This document shows positions 1-8,360 of a stretch of 64,000 nucleotides of DNA, piece after piece (the stretch's first letter is position 1; every line of letters starts with the position of its first letter). This DNA comes from a bacterium (GTDB lineage Bacteria > Armatimonadota > Fimbriimonadia > Fimbriimonadales > Fimbriimonadaceae): positions 248,001-312,000 of the forward strand of contig PNMZ01000001.1 of the NCBI GenBank assembly GCA_013823945.1, read 5' to 3'. Below the pieces are notes generated by a model. That model saw only the letters and a list, made by a program, of their open reading frames with translations, had not been told where the DNA came from and did no database searches. The translations under genes and the position numbers were made by a program.

Positions 1-287
1 GGCAGACGCCGAACTTTATCCTCTTCAACAAAATCCCATAGCGTAATCACAATCTCCGCGACCAAAATCGTCAACAGAACGTAAGCCAGAACTCCGTTCC
101 AAGTGAAATAACCAAGGGTTCCAATGATTATCGCATAACAGAAATCGCGAATCGCATGGAGCCGCAATTCAACCTGCGTATGATCCCCATGCGCCAACTT
201 CAACTTGTACTCATGGTAATAAAGCGTGTCAAAGGCACCCAAGGTTGCCTGAACAAGCAAAATCCAAATTGCAACATTCATTCCCAT
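1..287 (-). CDS. Membrane protein, C-terminus cut by the window edge
   Basis: The left edge removes the C-terminus, leaving about 95 residues. Three hydrophobic stretches are visible at about residues 4-20, 49-62 and 66-84, separated by a charged loop containing 'LYYHEYKLK', so this is an inner-membrane protein. There are two possible starts: ATG at 287, and ATG at 281, which forms an ATGA overlap with the stop of the upstream DUF4166 gene. The second is the usual arrangement for coupled translation. The pairing with a DUF4166 gene suggests a joint role, but I do not recognise a function. Confidence 0.7.
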   Translation of the reverse strand, partial: MGMNVAIWILLVQATLGAFDTLYYHEYKLKLAHGDHTQVELRLHAIRDFCYAIIIGTLGYFTWNGVLAYVLLTILVAEIVITLWDFVEEDKVRRL

Positions 288-793
288 CCTACAACTCCAT
301 CATAGCGACAAATTGTCCCGTAACGCGGACATTGAATGTCAACCGTGATCCGCCATCCCCGATCCAACCCCTCCGCGCGTGCCTCGATAACAGGCGCAAT
401 TCGCTTCGGAAGCGGAATTCCCAAGAACTCTGATCGATAATGATGAAACACAAGCGCACCTGACTCCTCTTCCACGTCAAAGACGAAGTTGATCGGCCCC
501 GCTGCTTCCACCAACCGTCCACCTCTCTCGCGTTGATGGGTTCGCAACCGAACTTCGCCAATCTGCCGAGTCCAAGTCTCGTATTCACCATCTCCAGAAA
601 CGTCCAATGTCGTCACGAGCGCGGTACCCGCTTTCGGCAAGCCCATCAGCATAACAAAAATCCTTGGAATCAGTTGTGTCGAATGAGTTACATCAAGCTC
701 CCCGGAAACCCTTTGCGGCGACTCGTGAAATTCCCGCAAAGACTCCCCAAGTCTCTCAAAATCCTCACCCAGTAGCTTGCGATAGAGCTTCAT
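278..793 (-). CDS. DUF4166 family protein
   Basis: This 171-residue soluble-looking protein has no signal peptide. It matches the DUF4166 family from memory: an N-terminal 'MKLYRKLLGEDFERL' segment, then a central 'PKAGTALVTTLDV' stretch with glycine/proline turns, then beta-rich sequence around 'FHHYRSEFLGIPLP'. The family's biochemical role is unknown. In other bacteria DUF4166 domains often occur with membrane proteins or fused to NAD-dependent epimerase-like domains. The gene overlaps the start of the next membrane-protein gene, so the two are probably one transcript. The region just upstream (794-850) is AT-rich and may hold the promoter. Confidence 0.7.
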   Translation of the reverse strand: MKLYRKLLGEDFERLGESLREFHESPQRVSGELDVTHSTQLIPRIFVMLMGLPKAGTALVTTLDVSGDGEYETWTRQIGEVRLRTHQRERGGRLVEAAGPINFVFDVEEESGALVFHHYRSEFLGIPLPKRIAPVIEARAEGLDRGWRITVDIQCPRYGTICRYDGVVGWE

Positions 794-1220
794 GAACTTT
801 CACTTAATTCTGAACTAAATGATATTATATCCTATATTCAGATTTCTGGAGTGAGGGGTGATCTGAAAAACGGGACAGTAACACTGGCAGAACAACTCAT
901 TTCGAACTCAATCCTCAAAAAGTCTGAAACAACTCTCATAAAATCTCCTTACGGATCAAGAATCACCGCTCCAGACCTGACGAGTTAAACTGAGTCGCTT
1001 AAGTTGTTAACACTCATTTCCGGTTTTAATTCAGATGCAAGGGTAATGTCGACAAATGCCGCCGATAGCCGATGTGGCTCAGGCGTGGGGCTCTTTTGTA
1101 AGTCATAACCAACTCTTAAAAAAATATCTCCCGTCCAATAACCTCACTTTAACGTTGGATTCCCAAGCTCAAACCTGCCGTACTCACACCACTGGCATTG
1201 CTTTTCAAAACGAGGAAAAA
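794..1220. other. Divergent intergenic region
   Basis: This stretch separates the minus-strand DUF4166 gene from the plus-strand PEP-CTERM gene. The left end (about 820-845) is AT-rich and probably holds the minus-strand promoter. A weak plus-strand promoter candidate is TTGTTA followed 17 bases later by TAATTC near 1007-1035. The plus-strand reading frame is open from 1056, but the peptide it would add to the PEP-CTERM protein is not signal-like, so I treat this as a leader region. I saw no RNA gene or known riboswitch. Confidence 0.5.
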
Positions 1221-2039
1221 ATGAAATACATCACAACCATTGCCCTGGCTTCTTTGGCAATCGCTGCCCAAGCCACCGTTTTTGCCACCGGAGATCTTGC
1301 CATCGTTGGCTACAACTCATCAAATCCTGATGATGTCGCAATCGTCTCCTTGGTCGCATTCGAATCCGGTACGAGCTTTTACATGACCGACTACGGCTGG
1401 AGATCCGCTAACGACGGCTTTCGAGGTGGCGGAGAAGGCTGGATCAAAGTAACCGCAACTCGAAATTACAGTGCCGGAGAAGTGTTCGTCATTCGACGAG
1501 AAATCAACGGAACAAGCCCCGCTGTCGCAGGATTGGAAAATGCTGATTTCACTTTCGAATTCGATGGAGCAACAAACCCCGAATTTGCACCAAACGGGAC
1601 GGGTGACCAAGTTTTCCTTTTCCAAGGTGACTTCACCGATTCTTCCAACACGACGACACCAGCAACGTTCACGAATGGTGCAATGATCTTTGGTCTCAAT
1701 GCCGAAGGAACGGGTGCCGGAGCAAACGGATGGCAAACAGATGCAACTTCATCAACCACTTCAGCTCTACCCAACGCTCTCGTTGAAGGTCAAACTGCCG
1801 TCGGACTCTTTCCCGCCGGATCAACCGAACTGGCAAACGCTGCCTACAACCGAGTTGTAACCAGCGGAACCAAAGAAGAACTCCTTGCCGCAATCGCAAA
1901 CCGGGCAAACTGGACATCAAGCGCAAGCCTGATCGACTTCGACAGCTCCTCTTATTCAGTTGAAGCCATTCCCGAGCCAGCAACCATGACCGCCCTCGGT
2001 TTAGCTTTGGTCGCAATTGCTCGAAAGCGCCGAAAGTAA
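1221..2039 (+). CDS. PEP-CTERM sorting-domain exported protein
   Basis: This is a secreted protein of 272 residues. The start at 1221 is chosen because it follows GAGG with good spacing and opens a signal peptide (MKYITTIALASLAIAAQA). The body begins 'TGDLAIVGYNSSNPDDVAIV' and is rich in Thr, Asn and Gly; this opening resembles lamin-tail-like modules seen in other PEP-CTERM proteins. The C-terminus has the full sorting signal: a PEP motif (IPEPATM), a hydrophobic helix (ALGLALVAIA) and a basic tail (RKRRK). Such proteins are expected to be processed by an exosortase, which is not in the window. A 10-bp hairpin follows the gene. Confidence 0.88.
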   Translation: MKYITTIALASLAIAAQATVFATGDLAIVGYNSSNPDDVAIVSLVAFESGTSFYMTDYGWRSANDGFRGGGEGWIKVTATRNYSAGEVFVIRREINGTSPAVAGLENADFTFEFDGATNPEFAPNGTGDQVFLFQGDFTDSSNTTTPATFTNGAMIFGLNAEGTGAGANGWQTDATSSTTSALPNALVEGQTAVGLFPAGSTELANAAYNRVVTSGTKEELLAAIANRANWTSSASLIDFDSSSYSVEAIPEPATMTALGLALVAIARKRRK

Positions 2040-2048
2040 GTCAATCAT

Positions 2049-2075
2049 CCCCCCTCAGTAGTCTTCTGAGGGGGG
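2049..2075 (+). terminator. Strong hairpin after the PEP-CTERM gene
   Basis: A perfect 10-bp stem (CCCCCCTCAG paired with CTGAGGGGGG) encloses a 7-base loop. No T-run follows, so it may stabilise or attenuate the transcript between the PEP-CTERM gene and the prepilin-like gene rather than being a classic intrinsic terminator. Confidence 0.6.
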
Positions 2076-2092
2076 GTCACAAGTTAATTCAA

Positions 2093-2896
2093 ATGAAAAA
2101 AGCCTTCACCCTCATCGAACTTCTAGTCGTAATTGCCATCATCGCAATTCTTGCCGCAATCTTGTTCCCTGTTTTTGCTCAAGCCAAAGAATCAGCCAAG
2201 GGAACCCAATCCCTCAGCAATATGCGCAACATGTCAGTAGCCATGCAACTTTATCTCGGCGATTACGACGACACGTTCCACAAAAATCTCGGCGGAGGAA
2301 TCTCCGTACCTGCCGCATATGGACTCGGTGCCAACAACAACCTTCGAGCATGGACAAACTGGCCTTGGTTCTATGCTCCTTACGCAAGGAACATAGAAAT
2401 TTATAATTGCCCTCTCAGCCCAGACGGACTAGAAAACCTGACCGCCACCAATTGGAACAACGATGGCAACTACACCTATAACTATGACGGACTCACTAAG
2501 GCAACAAATATTCCTGCTCAAGTAAGTACCGCATTAGAAAGCCCTTCGGAAACATATGCATTTTTCACCGGAGGTGACCCCGACGTAGTTCCGGGAACCA
2601 ACAACTTCACAAATCTGCTAGAGTCTTTGGATATCAATCTAACCTGCGGCAACAACCAGTGGAGCGGACGATATACGAAAGAAAATGCCTTCCGGTATCG
2701 GCAAAAGATGATCGTAACTTATGTCGATGGACACGTTGGTCAAGCGCATTGGTCAAAAGCTTTGGAACGCAAAGGCGACAACGTTGCCCCATGGAGCATG
2801 GACTGGAGCGACTGCAATGGAGACTGCCGACCGTTGGCTCAAGAAACGGCTCTCGTTGGTCCAGGAAGATGCTTCGATCCAACAAAACTACCCTGA
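2093..2896 (+). CDS. Prepilin-type cleavage/methylation protein (pseudopilin-like)
   Basis: The N-terminus has the type IV prepilin signal: a short basic leader (MKKA), then [15 protein letters not shown] with Glu at mature position 5 and a hydrophobic helix, ending in LFPVFAQAK. The globular part contains '[20 protein letters not shown]' and a late 'VTYVDGHVGQAHW', which matches the H-x-DG type ending of the planctomycete/armatimonad DUF1559-like group. It has 267 residues. It would be processed by a prepilin peptidase, but no assembly gene is nearby. No clear Shine-Dalgarno sequence precedes the ATG. It is one of three paralogues in the first 10 kb. Its role (minor pilin, secretion pseudopilin or surface protein) cannot be decided. 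Confidence 0.88.
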   Translation: MKKAFTLIELLVVIAIIAILAAILFPVFAQAKESAKGTQSLSNMRNMSVAMQLYLGDYDDTFHKNLGGGISVPAAYGLGANNNLRAWTNWPWFYAPYARNIEIYNCPLSPDGLENLTATNWNNDGNYTYNYDGLTKATNIPAQVSTALESPSETYAFFTGGDPDVVPGTNNFTNLLESLDINLTCGNNQWSGRYTKENAFRYRQKMIVTYVDGHVGQAHWSKALERKGDNVAPWSMDWSDCNGDCRPLAQETALVGPGRCFDPTKLP

Positions 2897-2916
2897 TATC
2901 GAATGCGAGGTAACTT

Positions 2917-3150
2917 CTAATGCCCCTCATCCAAGCCGTCCAGTAGCCGACCGACCAACCCCTCCGGTGCCTGTTCCTGCGCGCACTGCTTTACAAGCGA
3001 AATCACCGATCCCTCCCACCGGAACGCATTCCGGCAGCCGCCGCATTCCGCCAGATGACGCTCCACCATTGCGATCTCATCGGCCGACAATTCTCGGTCC
3101 AAAAAGTCGCCAATTTTGGCAACTGCATCCGAACAATCCATCTCATGCAT
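2917..3150 (-). CDS. Anti-sigma factor with zinc-finger motif
   Basis: This 77-residue protein has the zinc-binding anti-sigma signature: an N-terminal Cys (MDCSDA), then H-L-A-E-C-G-G-C (HxxxCxxC) at about residues 32-39. It has no membrane segment, so it is a cytoplasmic ZAS-type factor, possibly redox- or zinc-responsive. Its start overlaps the end of the ECF sigma gene by 8 bases, showing translational coupling. It is expected to bind and hold the sigma factor inactive. No extra sensory domain is present. Confidence 0.85.
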   Translation of the reverse strand: MHEMDCSDAVAKIGDFLDRELSADEIAMVERHLAECGGCRNAFRWEGSVISLVKQCAQEQAPEGLVGRLLDGLDEGH

Positions 3151-3712
3151 GACTGATATCCTCCACTAACCCTCGTCGAACCGCAACATCCCAAAGCGCA
3201 ACTTGCAACAGCTTACGGGCCCGGTGCAATCGGCTCCGCACCGTTCCAACCGGAATGTCCAATGTCTCAGCAATTTCGTCGTAACTCATTTCACCAGTGA
3301 AATAAAGCGAACTCACCTCGCGAAAATCATCCGGCAACGCATCAAGAGCCGCCAATACTTCCGCACCATCAATTTTGTCAAAAAGCAACTCTGCCGGATC
3401 CTCACTCCCGCTGAAACCCGCATCGCGAGCTTGCATATAAAGATAAGGCTCCGGATCGGCATCAATCGAAACTGTTTCCAGCTGCTTCTTGCCTACCTTT
3501 CGATAAAGGCTGTTCGTCAAAATCCTAAAGAACCATGCCTTAAAATTGGTTCCCGACGTAAAGGTCTCTCGGCCCTTGAATGCCGCCAATACGGCCTCCT
3601 GTAGCAAATCCTCCGCTTCATCACGATTCCCCCCACTCAACCGCACCGCATATCCAAACGCCGGATCAATGACCCGCTCGACCTCTTGCTCAAATTGCTC
3701 TTTCGTCACCAT
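3143..3712 (-). CDS. ECF-type RNA polymerase sigma factor
   Basis: This is a sigma-70 family extracytoplasmic-function sigma factor of about 189 residues. Region 2 is seen in 'EAEDLLQEAVLAAFKG' and 'FKAWFFRILTNSLYRK'; region 4 is seen in 'LPDDFREVSSLYF' and the helix-turn-helix 'YDEIAETLDIPVGTVRSR'. The open frame extends upstream to 3736. I prefer ATG 3712, or the GTG directly after it at 3709, because AGGAG lies just upstream and the GTG gives the best spacing. The next gene is its cognate zinc-finger anti-sigma factor, overlapping by 8 bases. The targets are unknown; autoregulation is usual for such pairs. Confidence 0.9.
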   Translation of the reverse strand: MVTKEQFEQEVERVIDPAFGYAVRLSGGNRDEAEDLLQEAVLAAFKGRETFTSGTNFKAWFFRILTNSLYRKVGKKQLETVSIDADPEPYLYMQARDAGFSGSEDPAELLFDKIDGAEVLAALDALPDDFREVSSLYFTGEMSYDEIAETLDIPVGTVRSRLHRARKLLQVALWDVAVRRGLVEDISHA

Positions 3713-3847
3713 CTCTCCTAATGCCCAACCCAGCACCTGCGTTTCAACTTCGTTACAAAAAAGTCCCGGAGCTCAGGGAACCATTCCGAAACGCATTGTC
3801 AGCAATCTCAAACGGCTCCAACCAGCGAGCCTCTACGAGAATACACA

Positions 3848-3970
3848 ATGCAACGCATCCAAAACACAACCATCGAAACTGCTCCTGCTTCCAGCTCCGC
3901 GATGCTCATTCAAGTCCAGCAAAAACTCGGCATGGTTCCCAACCTTTATGCGGCCCAGGCCATGCTCTGA
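3848..3970 (+). pseudogene. N-terminal remnant of a carboxymuconolactone decarboxylase/AhpD-like gene
   Basis: A 40-codon frame encodes a peptide containing 'IQNTTIETAP', 'IQVQQKLGMVPNL' and then a stop. This resembles the first 40 residues of CMD/AhpD-like peroxidase-related proteins (typically '...AP...L..VQKKLGMVPNL...A.SP'). After the stop, another frame reads Q-L-S-G-A-V, which could be a shifted remnant of the next family segment, but no catalytic CxxC region follows before the downstream gene. It lies in the 317-base gap between the sigma factor gene and the phosphoesterase gene. The call rests on pattern memory and should be treated as tentative. Confidence 0.5.
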
Positions 3971-4029
3971 CCAGCAATTGAGCGGTGCGGTGATGTTGAT
4001 TGGAGGCCACCGCCAGAAGCGGCTGCGGC

Positions 4030-6420
4030 TCAGTAATCGGTGGCTAAATGGGCCGGATACGGAACTCCTGGCTTGGCCCCTTGCCAGAGAATCCGGTTAA
4101 GATCGGCGAAGTTGGCTTTGTCGTAAGCGGAGAAGTCGAGCTTGGCGGATCGACGGGCAAGCTCGGTGTTGCTGGGGTTGATTTCGTTGATATCAACACC
4201 GGGCGGAAGAAGCTTGAATGGGGTGGGGTCGTATTTGCCGGCGAAGGCGGCAAGCATTGGTGTGGCCAACCCATCAAAAGCGGTCATCGGGGGAAGCCCC
4301 AGGGCTTTTTCCATCGTGAGGAGCATCGAAGCGGTGGTGTAATGTGTGCTATCAACCACAGCCCTCCGTGAATAGGGGGAGCAGACATAGCCGACGGTTC
4401 GGTGGCTATCGACGTGATCCGGGCCGCCTTGGGCGTCATCTTGGATGATAAAAATAGCGGTGTTGCGCCAGAACTTGGAGCGACTCATGCGTTCGACGAG
4501 TTGACCAACAGCACGGTCATTATCGGCGATCATGGCATTGGGGGAGAATGATCCGGCATCGAACCCGTGGGTGTGGTCGTCAGGCAGAGCCATAACCATG
4601 AGGGCGGGCATCTTGCCGGTGCGTTCGAACTCATCGAGTTCTTTGAAGAACGAGGCGATCTTTTCGGTATCCCGTCCACCGCGGGCGAAGATGCGTTCCC
4701 ACTCTTCGGCATATCCGTAACGTTCGGGATCGGCCTTGTGTTCTTCGCTATTCAGAGAATTGTGGTCTTCCTGGACGTCGACGTATTCGCCGTAGACCCT
4801 GGCCCAGAGTCCGTTTTTGCGGGCAAGGTTCCAAATGTATTCAGGCGATGCGGTCATTCGTTTATCGCTGCGGGGCTCTGGACGGTTGCTGTAGTTAAGT
4901 ACCCAGGCTTTTTCGGTGTAATCGCTAGCGTAGGCGGAAGTTGTCCATTGGTGGCCGGCTTGCGAGGTTTCGCCATCGGTATAGAGGTTATCAAAGAGTA
5001 GAAACTGCTTAGCGATAGCATGCCCGTTCGGGGTGACTCTTTCGCCATAAAGGGTGAGGGTGGGATCACCGTTTCCTTGGGGGAGGTCGCCGAGGACTTG
5101 GTCGTAGGTGCGGTTTTCGCGGATGACGAAAATGCAGTGCTTGATCTGCTTGAGATTCTGTTCTGCCCTGGCTTTGAGTGCAGGGGAAAGGGTGACGTTG
5201 CCGATGCCTTTAGGTCGGTTTTCTGCAGCTTGGCGGGTGAGCTTGACGAGATCGCGAGATGTTGGGACGGGGAGGATGCGGATGTTTCCGGCGAGTTGTT
5301 TGCCGATGTAGATATTGCGCTCAGTCGGCGGGTGGGTAGCTCCGGCAGGCCGGGTGGCGGCACCACCATTTGGCCCATAGGAGCCTTTTCCGGTTGCGAT
5401 CAAGAGCGACTTTCCATCAGGAGTAGCAGCTACGGCAGTCGGGAATTTTTGAGTCGGGATGTGACCGATCAGCTGGGGTCTGGTGGATTGCATGTCGAGT
5501 ACGGCGATGGCGTTTTCACCGCCCAAAGCAACGTATGCAGTTTTCGAATCAGGGGAAATGGCGATGGCTTGGGGCATGGCTCCAACGGCAAAGCGGGGAT
5601 CGACGGCAACGGTAATCCGGCTCATTTCGGAACCTCGGATTGCAACGACGGTGTTGGAATTACTTTCGGTGACTAGAATCGTGCCGTTTTTGTGCCACAC
5701 GATGGCAGATGGGTGGTCGCCCACGTGGTATCGGCCCTTGAAGGCAAGGGTCGCGGCATCGAGGAGGACAACGGAGCGGTCGCCCCATTCAGTGACGGCG
5801 ATGGTCTGCCCGTTGGGGGAGATTGCGATTCCGAACGGTCGATATCCAACTTTGGCTTTATGACGGAGGGATCCGTCGGTATGCATGAGGATGACTTCGT
5901 TAGACCGGATGTTGACGGCGTAGAGTCGTTCTCCCTGGATTGCCATGTGGGCGATGAACTTGGAGCCTTCTTCGACCAAGGGGAGAGGCGAGGGATTGAT
6001 CTTGGTTAAGGATGACTGGGTGGCAAATCTTAAGATATTGGCGTTGGGGGCTTCTTTAGTTTGGCCGCCGCCAGAGACTAGGAGCTGGTTGCCAGATCTG
6101 ACCATTCCGACCCAGTTGTTTTCAAGAGCCAGCGTTGCGATGGCTTTTTGAGCTTTGAGGTCAATGGTGGTGATGGAGTGGTCGTGGTAGCCGCAGGTGT
6201 TGACGTAGGCTCTGGTTCCATCGGCGGAGAAGATAATGCTACCTGGCATATCGCCGGGGAGGTCGATTGATTTTCCGACGGGAGAGACTCGCCAGCCGCT
6301 GTGAAGAGTGAACTGCCTTTTGAATTTGTCCCATCCGACGGCGGGGATTCCTTTAATGACGATTGATGCGGTAGCAATCCCAAGGAGTGCAAAAGCGACG
6401 ATGGAGAGCAATTTTTTCAT
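4030..6420 (-). CDS. Beta-propeller and phosphoesterase-family secreted protein
   Basis: This 796-residue protein starts with a signal peptide (MKKLLSIVAFALLGIATAS); the frame is open to 6444 but this start fits export. Residues ~40-360 are a YVTN/YncE-like beta-propeller with repeats such as 'GDMPGSIIFSADGTRAYVN' and 'GAMPQAIAISPDSKTAYVA'. The second half is the PF04185 phosphoesterase family (acid phosphatase/phospholipase C type): 'IKHCIFVIRENRTYDQVLGD' holds the metal-site Glu-Asn-Arg-Thr, and 'FIIQDDAQGGPDHVDSHR' holds the Asp and His ligands. It probably acts outside the inner membrane on phosphate esters. The substrate is unknown. It is downstream of a small lipoprotein gene on the same strand. 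Confidence 0.88.
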   Translation of the reverse strand: MKKLLSIVAFALLGIATASIVIKGIPAVGWDKFKRQFTLHSGWRVSPVGKSIDLPGDMPGSIIFSADGTRAYVNTCGYHDHSITTIDLKAQKAIATLALENNWVGMVRSGNQLLVSGGGQTKEAPNANILRFATQSSLTKINPSPLPLVEEGSKFIAHMAIQGERLYAVNIRSNEVILMHTDGSLRHKAKVGYRPFGIAISPNGQTIAVTEWGDRSVVLLDAATLAFKGRYHVGDHPSAIVWHKNGTILVTESNSNTVVAIRGSEMSRITVAVDPRFAVGAMPQAIAISPDSKTAYVALGGENAIAVLDMQSTRPQLIGHIPTQKFPTAVAATPDGKSLLIATGKGSYGPNGGAATRPAGATHPPTERNIYIGKQLAGNIRILPVPTSRDLVKLTRQAAENRPKGIGNVTLSPALKARAEQNLKQIKHCIFVIRENRTYDQVLGDLPQGNGDPTLTLYGERVTPNGHAIAKQFLLFDNLYTDGETSQAGHQWTTSAYASDYTEKAWVLNYSNRPEPRSDKRMTASPEYIWNLARKNGLWARVYGEYVDVQEDHNSLNSEEHKADPERYGYAEEWERIFARGGRDTEKIASFFKELDEFERTGKMPALMVMALPDDHTHGFDAGSFSPNAMIADNDRAVGQLVERMSRSKFWRNTAIFIIQDDAQGGPDHVDSHRTVGYVCSPYSRRAVVDSTHYTTASMLLTMEKALGLPPMTAFDGLATPMLAAFAGKYDPTPFKLLPPGVDINEINPSNTELARRSAKLDFSAYDKANFADLNRILWQGAKPGVPYPAHLATDY

Positions 6421-6469
6421 GAGACAATTGATGTCCCCAACCATTTGGTTGGGGACTGGTCGATTGGGC

Positions 6470-6754
6470 TTATCGCCCGACTTCGTTGGGATTTCCGAGG
6501 TCGCCGGGCTCGTCGTCGACGTCCGGTTTAGATCCCGGAGCCAGCGGAGTGTTTTCGGCGGTATTTGGGTCGGCTGGTGTTGTTGATGGGGCTTGCCCTT
6601 CTTTGTGAGATGGCACCATCACAACTTTTTGTTCAGCAGGTGGTTGTGAGGATGCGGGAGGGGGTGGTGCCCCATCCTCGCATCCGAACATCGCCCACGT
6701 GCAGACCAGACCGGCAATGATCAAGAGTGATTGTTTGGTCATCATTTGAGTCAT
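6470..6754 (-). CDS. Small proline-rich lipoprotein
   Basis: The start at 6754 overlaps the stop of the upstream prepilin-like gene (TGATG), implying coupled translation; ATG 6745 and 6742 are alternatives. The 94-residue product has a basic start (TKQS), a hydrophobic stretch (LLIIAGLVCTWAMFG) and a Cys that could be lipidated, though the lipobox 'MFGC' is not ideal. The rest is a low-complexity Pro/Ser/Thr/Glu tail ending 'DEPGDLGNPNEVGR'. It looks like a spacer or surface lipoprotein of unknown function. Confidence 0.65.
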   Translation of the reverse strand: MTQMMTKQSLLIIAGLVCTWAMFGCEDGAPPPPASSQPPAEQKVVMVPSHKEGQAPSTTPADPNTAENTPLAPGSKPDVDDEPGDLGNPNEVGR

Positions 6755-7713
6755 CACGGCTGGAGGTCGGGTCGGAAGATCGGCACGTGGCACTGACTGT
6801 CAACGAAGGTCAATGCTTGCGAAGGGAATCCAGAAGCGAGGTAGGTGGGATCGGCCACGAACGGATCGTTCTTGGAGTCGCCGGTGCCGGTGCGTCGTGT
6901 TTTGGCGTGGGTATCGGCAAAGACCCAGTTTTGGGATTTGCTGTACGCCCAGACGGTGCCATACGCAACGTTGCCCATCTTGGATTGCGACCCGTTGTTA
7001 AAGCCCGGCGTGTTGTGGTTATCTTGGTTGTTGCAGCTGGCGGCAGAGCCAAAGAACGCTCCGTTGCCGTTGAATACACATCCTGCGTTCGGATCAGCAC
7101 AAATCAAGAACGGGTTGGTGTAGGTGTTACCGACTCGGTTTGTGGTTCCAAACCCAGGCCACCACAGTGGAGTTGTCGAAACCGAAGTGATGGCAGTCTG
7201 TGAGAGCTGTGTGAGCAGACCGTTCATGCTGTAACCGCTTCGATACGGCTCAACCTTTTTATTGGCGGCCGAGTAATCGAATGAACTACTTGTTTCGTCG
7301 CGGGCCACGGGGATCGCGAACATTTGGCTGTTTTTGAGGTAGGGATAAATTTGGTTTTGTGGCAGTCCCCAGGCACCCTTTACGCGACTGGTGCATCCGC
7401 TGGCTTGAACGGCGTTGAGGGCGATGTTCCAATCGGCGGGGATAAGAACGCGGGAGTTGAAATTCCATGTTCCAAGTCCGTTAGCGGCGGCGTCGCAGTC
7501 GCGTCCGGCTTGTAGGGGAAACAAGTCATCATAATCGGTTGAGTAGATCATGAGCGAGGTTCCCGTTTGCTTCATGTGCGCCATATCTTGAGTCTTTTTG
7601 GCGGCGACTTTCGCTTGGGCGAAAACGGGGAAGAGGATCGCGGCGAGGATCGCGATGATGGCGATGACCACGAGAAGTTCGATGAGTGTGAATGCAGATT
7701 GCTTGGTTGACAT
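6754..7713 (-). CDS. Prepilin-type cleavage/methylation protein (pseudopilin-like)
   Basis: This is the second paralogue with the '[13 protein letters not shown]' signal and 'LFPVFAQAK' helix end, 319 residues long. The start at 7713 follows GGAGGG at good spacing. The body contains 'HMKQTGTSLMIYSTDYDDLF', several Cys pairs (RDCDAAANG, ASGCTSR, CADPNAGC) that could form disulfides outside the membrane, and a late 'WVFADTHAKT'. It is followed by the overlapping small lipoprotein gene. No pilus motor or peptidase gene is near. Confidence 0.88.
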   Translation of the reverse strand: MSTKQSAFTLIELLVVIAIIAILAAILFPVFAQAKVAAKKTQDMAHMKQTGTSLMIYSTDYDDLFPLQAGRDCDAAANGLGTWNFNSRVLIPADWNIALNAVQASGCTSRVKGAWGLPQNQIYPYLKNSQMFAIPVARDETSSSFDYSAANKKVEPYRSGYSMNGLLTQLSQTAITSVSTTPLWWPGFGTTNRVGNTYTNPFLICADPNAGCVFNGNGAFFGSAASCNNQDNHNTPGFNNGSQSKMGNVAYGTVWAYSKSQNWVFADTHAKTRRTGTGDSKNDPFVADPTYLASGFPSQALTFVDSQCHVPIFRPDLQP

Positions 7714-7819
7714 TTTGCCCTCCGGTTTTTCCGGCGACTCCAGACTAACAATGGAAAGTTAAGAAACGTGCATGCTTTGAAGATGATTTATCTTTCTCTT
7801 AATGAGACAAAAAACTCCG

Positions 7820-7973
7820 TTGACCAAACCTAGCCGACAACTACTGCCAGCATCATAAACAGAGATCCTAACAACGACAATCGCGAAACAAACTGGGTAC
7901 TATCTCACCGCCGGACGGGACGAAAAAGTGCCGTATGAATTCATCGCCGCCCCTAGCCTCCAAACGACAGCAT
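7820..7973 (+). pseudogene. Decayed duplicate of the C-terminus of the glycoside hydrolase at 10422-11672
   Basis: The plus strand at about 7866-7910 encodes 'DPNND..ETNWVL', then after a frame change 'YLTAGRDEKVPYE' and a stop at about 7973. The intact hydrolase contains 'DPNNDTLKTTWVLTS' and 'VYLTAGRDEKVPLDYP' in the same order. The fragment has lost about 20 bases between the two parts, near a repeated CTCACC, which breaks the frame. Further left the match fades. It is a broken partial gene copy filling the 314-base gap between two minus-strand genes, and shows that a second related hydrolase once lay here. Confidence 0.7.
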
Positions 7974-7974
7974 A

Positions 7975-8012
7975 AGGGCGGCTCCTTCGTTCCAGTGGAA
8001 GTGAGCCGCCCT
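7975..8012 (-). terminator. Hairpin after the 89-residue membrane protein gene
   Basis: A 10-bp GC-rich stem (AGGGCGGCTC paired with GAGCCGCCCT) with an 18-base loop lies just after the stop of the minus-strand gene at 8028. On the minus strand it is followed by TTATG, a short T stretch only. It probably ends that transcript. Confidence 0.6.
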
Positions 8013-8027
8013 AAATTCGTTTGGGTA

Positions 8028-8297
8028 TTAGTTGCCGCCGTATGGATTCTGCTGAGGCTGTTCCGCCCGCTGCTTCTCATCCATATTGTTCAGTCCAGCC
8101 GCTTTTTCTTGCGCCTCAACTTTCGCCCGCTGTTCCGGAGTCATCGACTGCAAAACGTAATCCGGAGTCTTGCCCGTCGGCGGAGCCGCTTCAAACTCTG
8201 GGCCGGGATTGCCCGCCTGCATCACAAAAAAAATGCCAATCGCCAAAACCAAGGCAACTGCACCCACAACAACTGGAATCGGAATCTGTTTCTTCAT
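8028..8297 (-). CDS. Small membrane-anchored protein of unknown function
   Basis: This 89-residue protein has one N-terminal membrane anchor (IPVVVGAVALVLAIGIFFVM) and a hydrophilic tail with 'TPEQRAKVEAQEKAAG' and a Pro/Gln/Asn-rich end. A weak AGAAG precedes the ATG. It lies downstream of a prepilin-like gene but is separated from it by a terminator hairpin, so it may have its own promoter or be read by leak-through. I do not recognise a family. Confidence 0.7.
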   Translation of the reverse strand: MKKQIPIPVVVGAVALVLAIGIFFVMQAGNPGPEFEAAPPTGKTPDYVLQSMTPEQRAKVEAQEKAAGLNNMDEKQRAEQPQQNPYGGN

Positions 8298-8316
8298 TTC
8301 TTCTCAAAATGTGATG

Positions 8317-8352
8317 AAAGGAGCCAAGACCCTTATCAAACTTGGCTCCTTT
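8317..8352 (-). terminator. Terminator after the third prepilin-like gene
   Basis: A perfect 12-bp inverted repeat (AAAGGAGCCAAG / CTTGGCTCCTTT) with a 12-base loop follows the stop codon at 8361 in the minus direction. The A/T ends of the stem give a T-run on either strand. Confidence 0.75.
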
Positions 8353-8360
8353 CGATGTTC

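Noticed and set aside
1056-1220. Upstream extension of the PEP-CTERM gene frame
   Set aside because: The added 55 residues would hide the signal peptide, and a good ribosome-binding site precedes ATG 1221.
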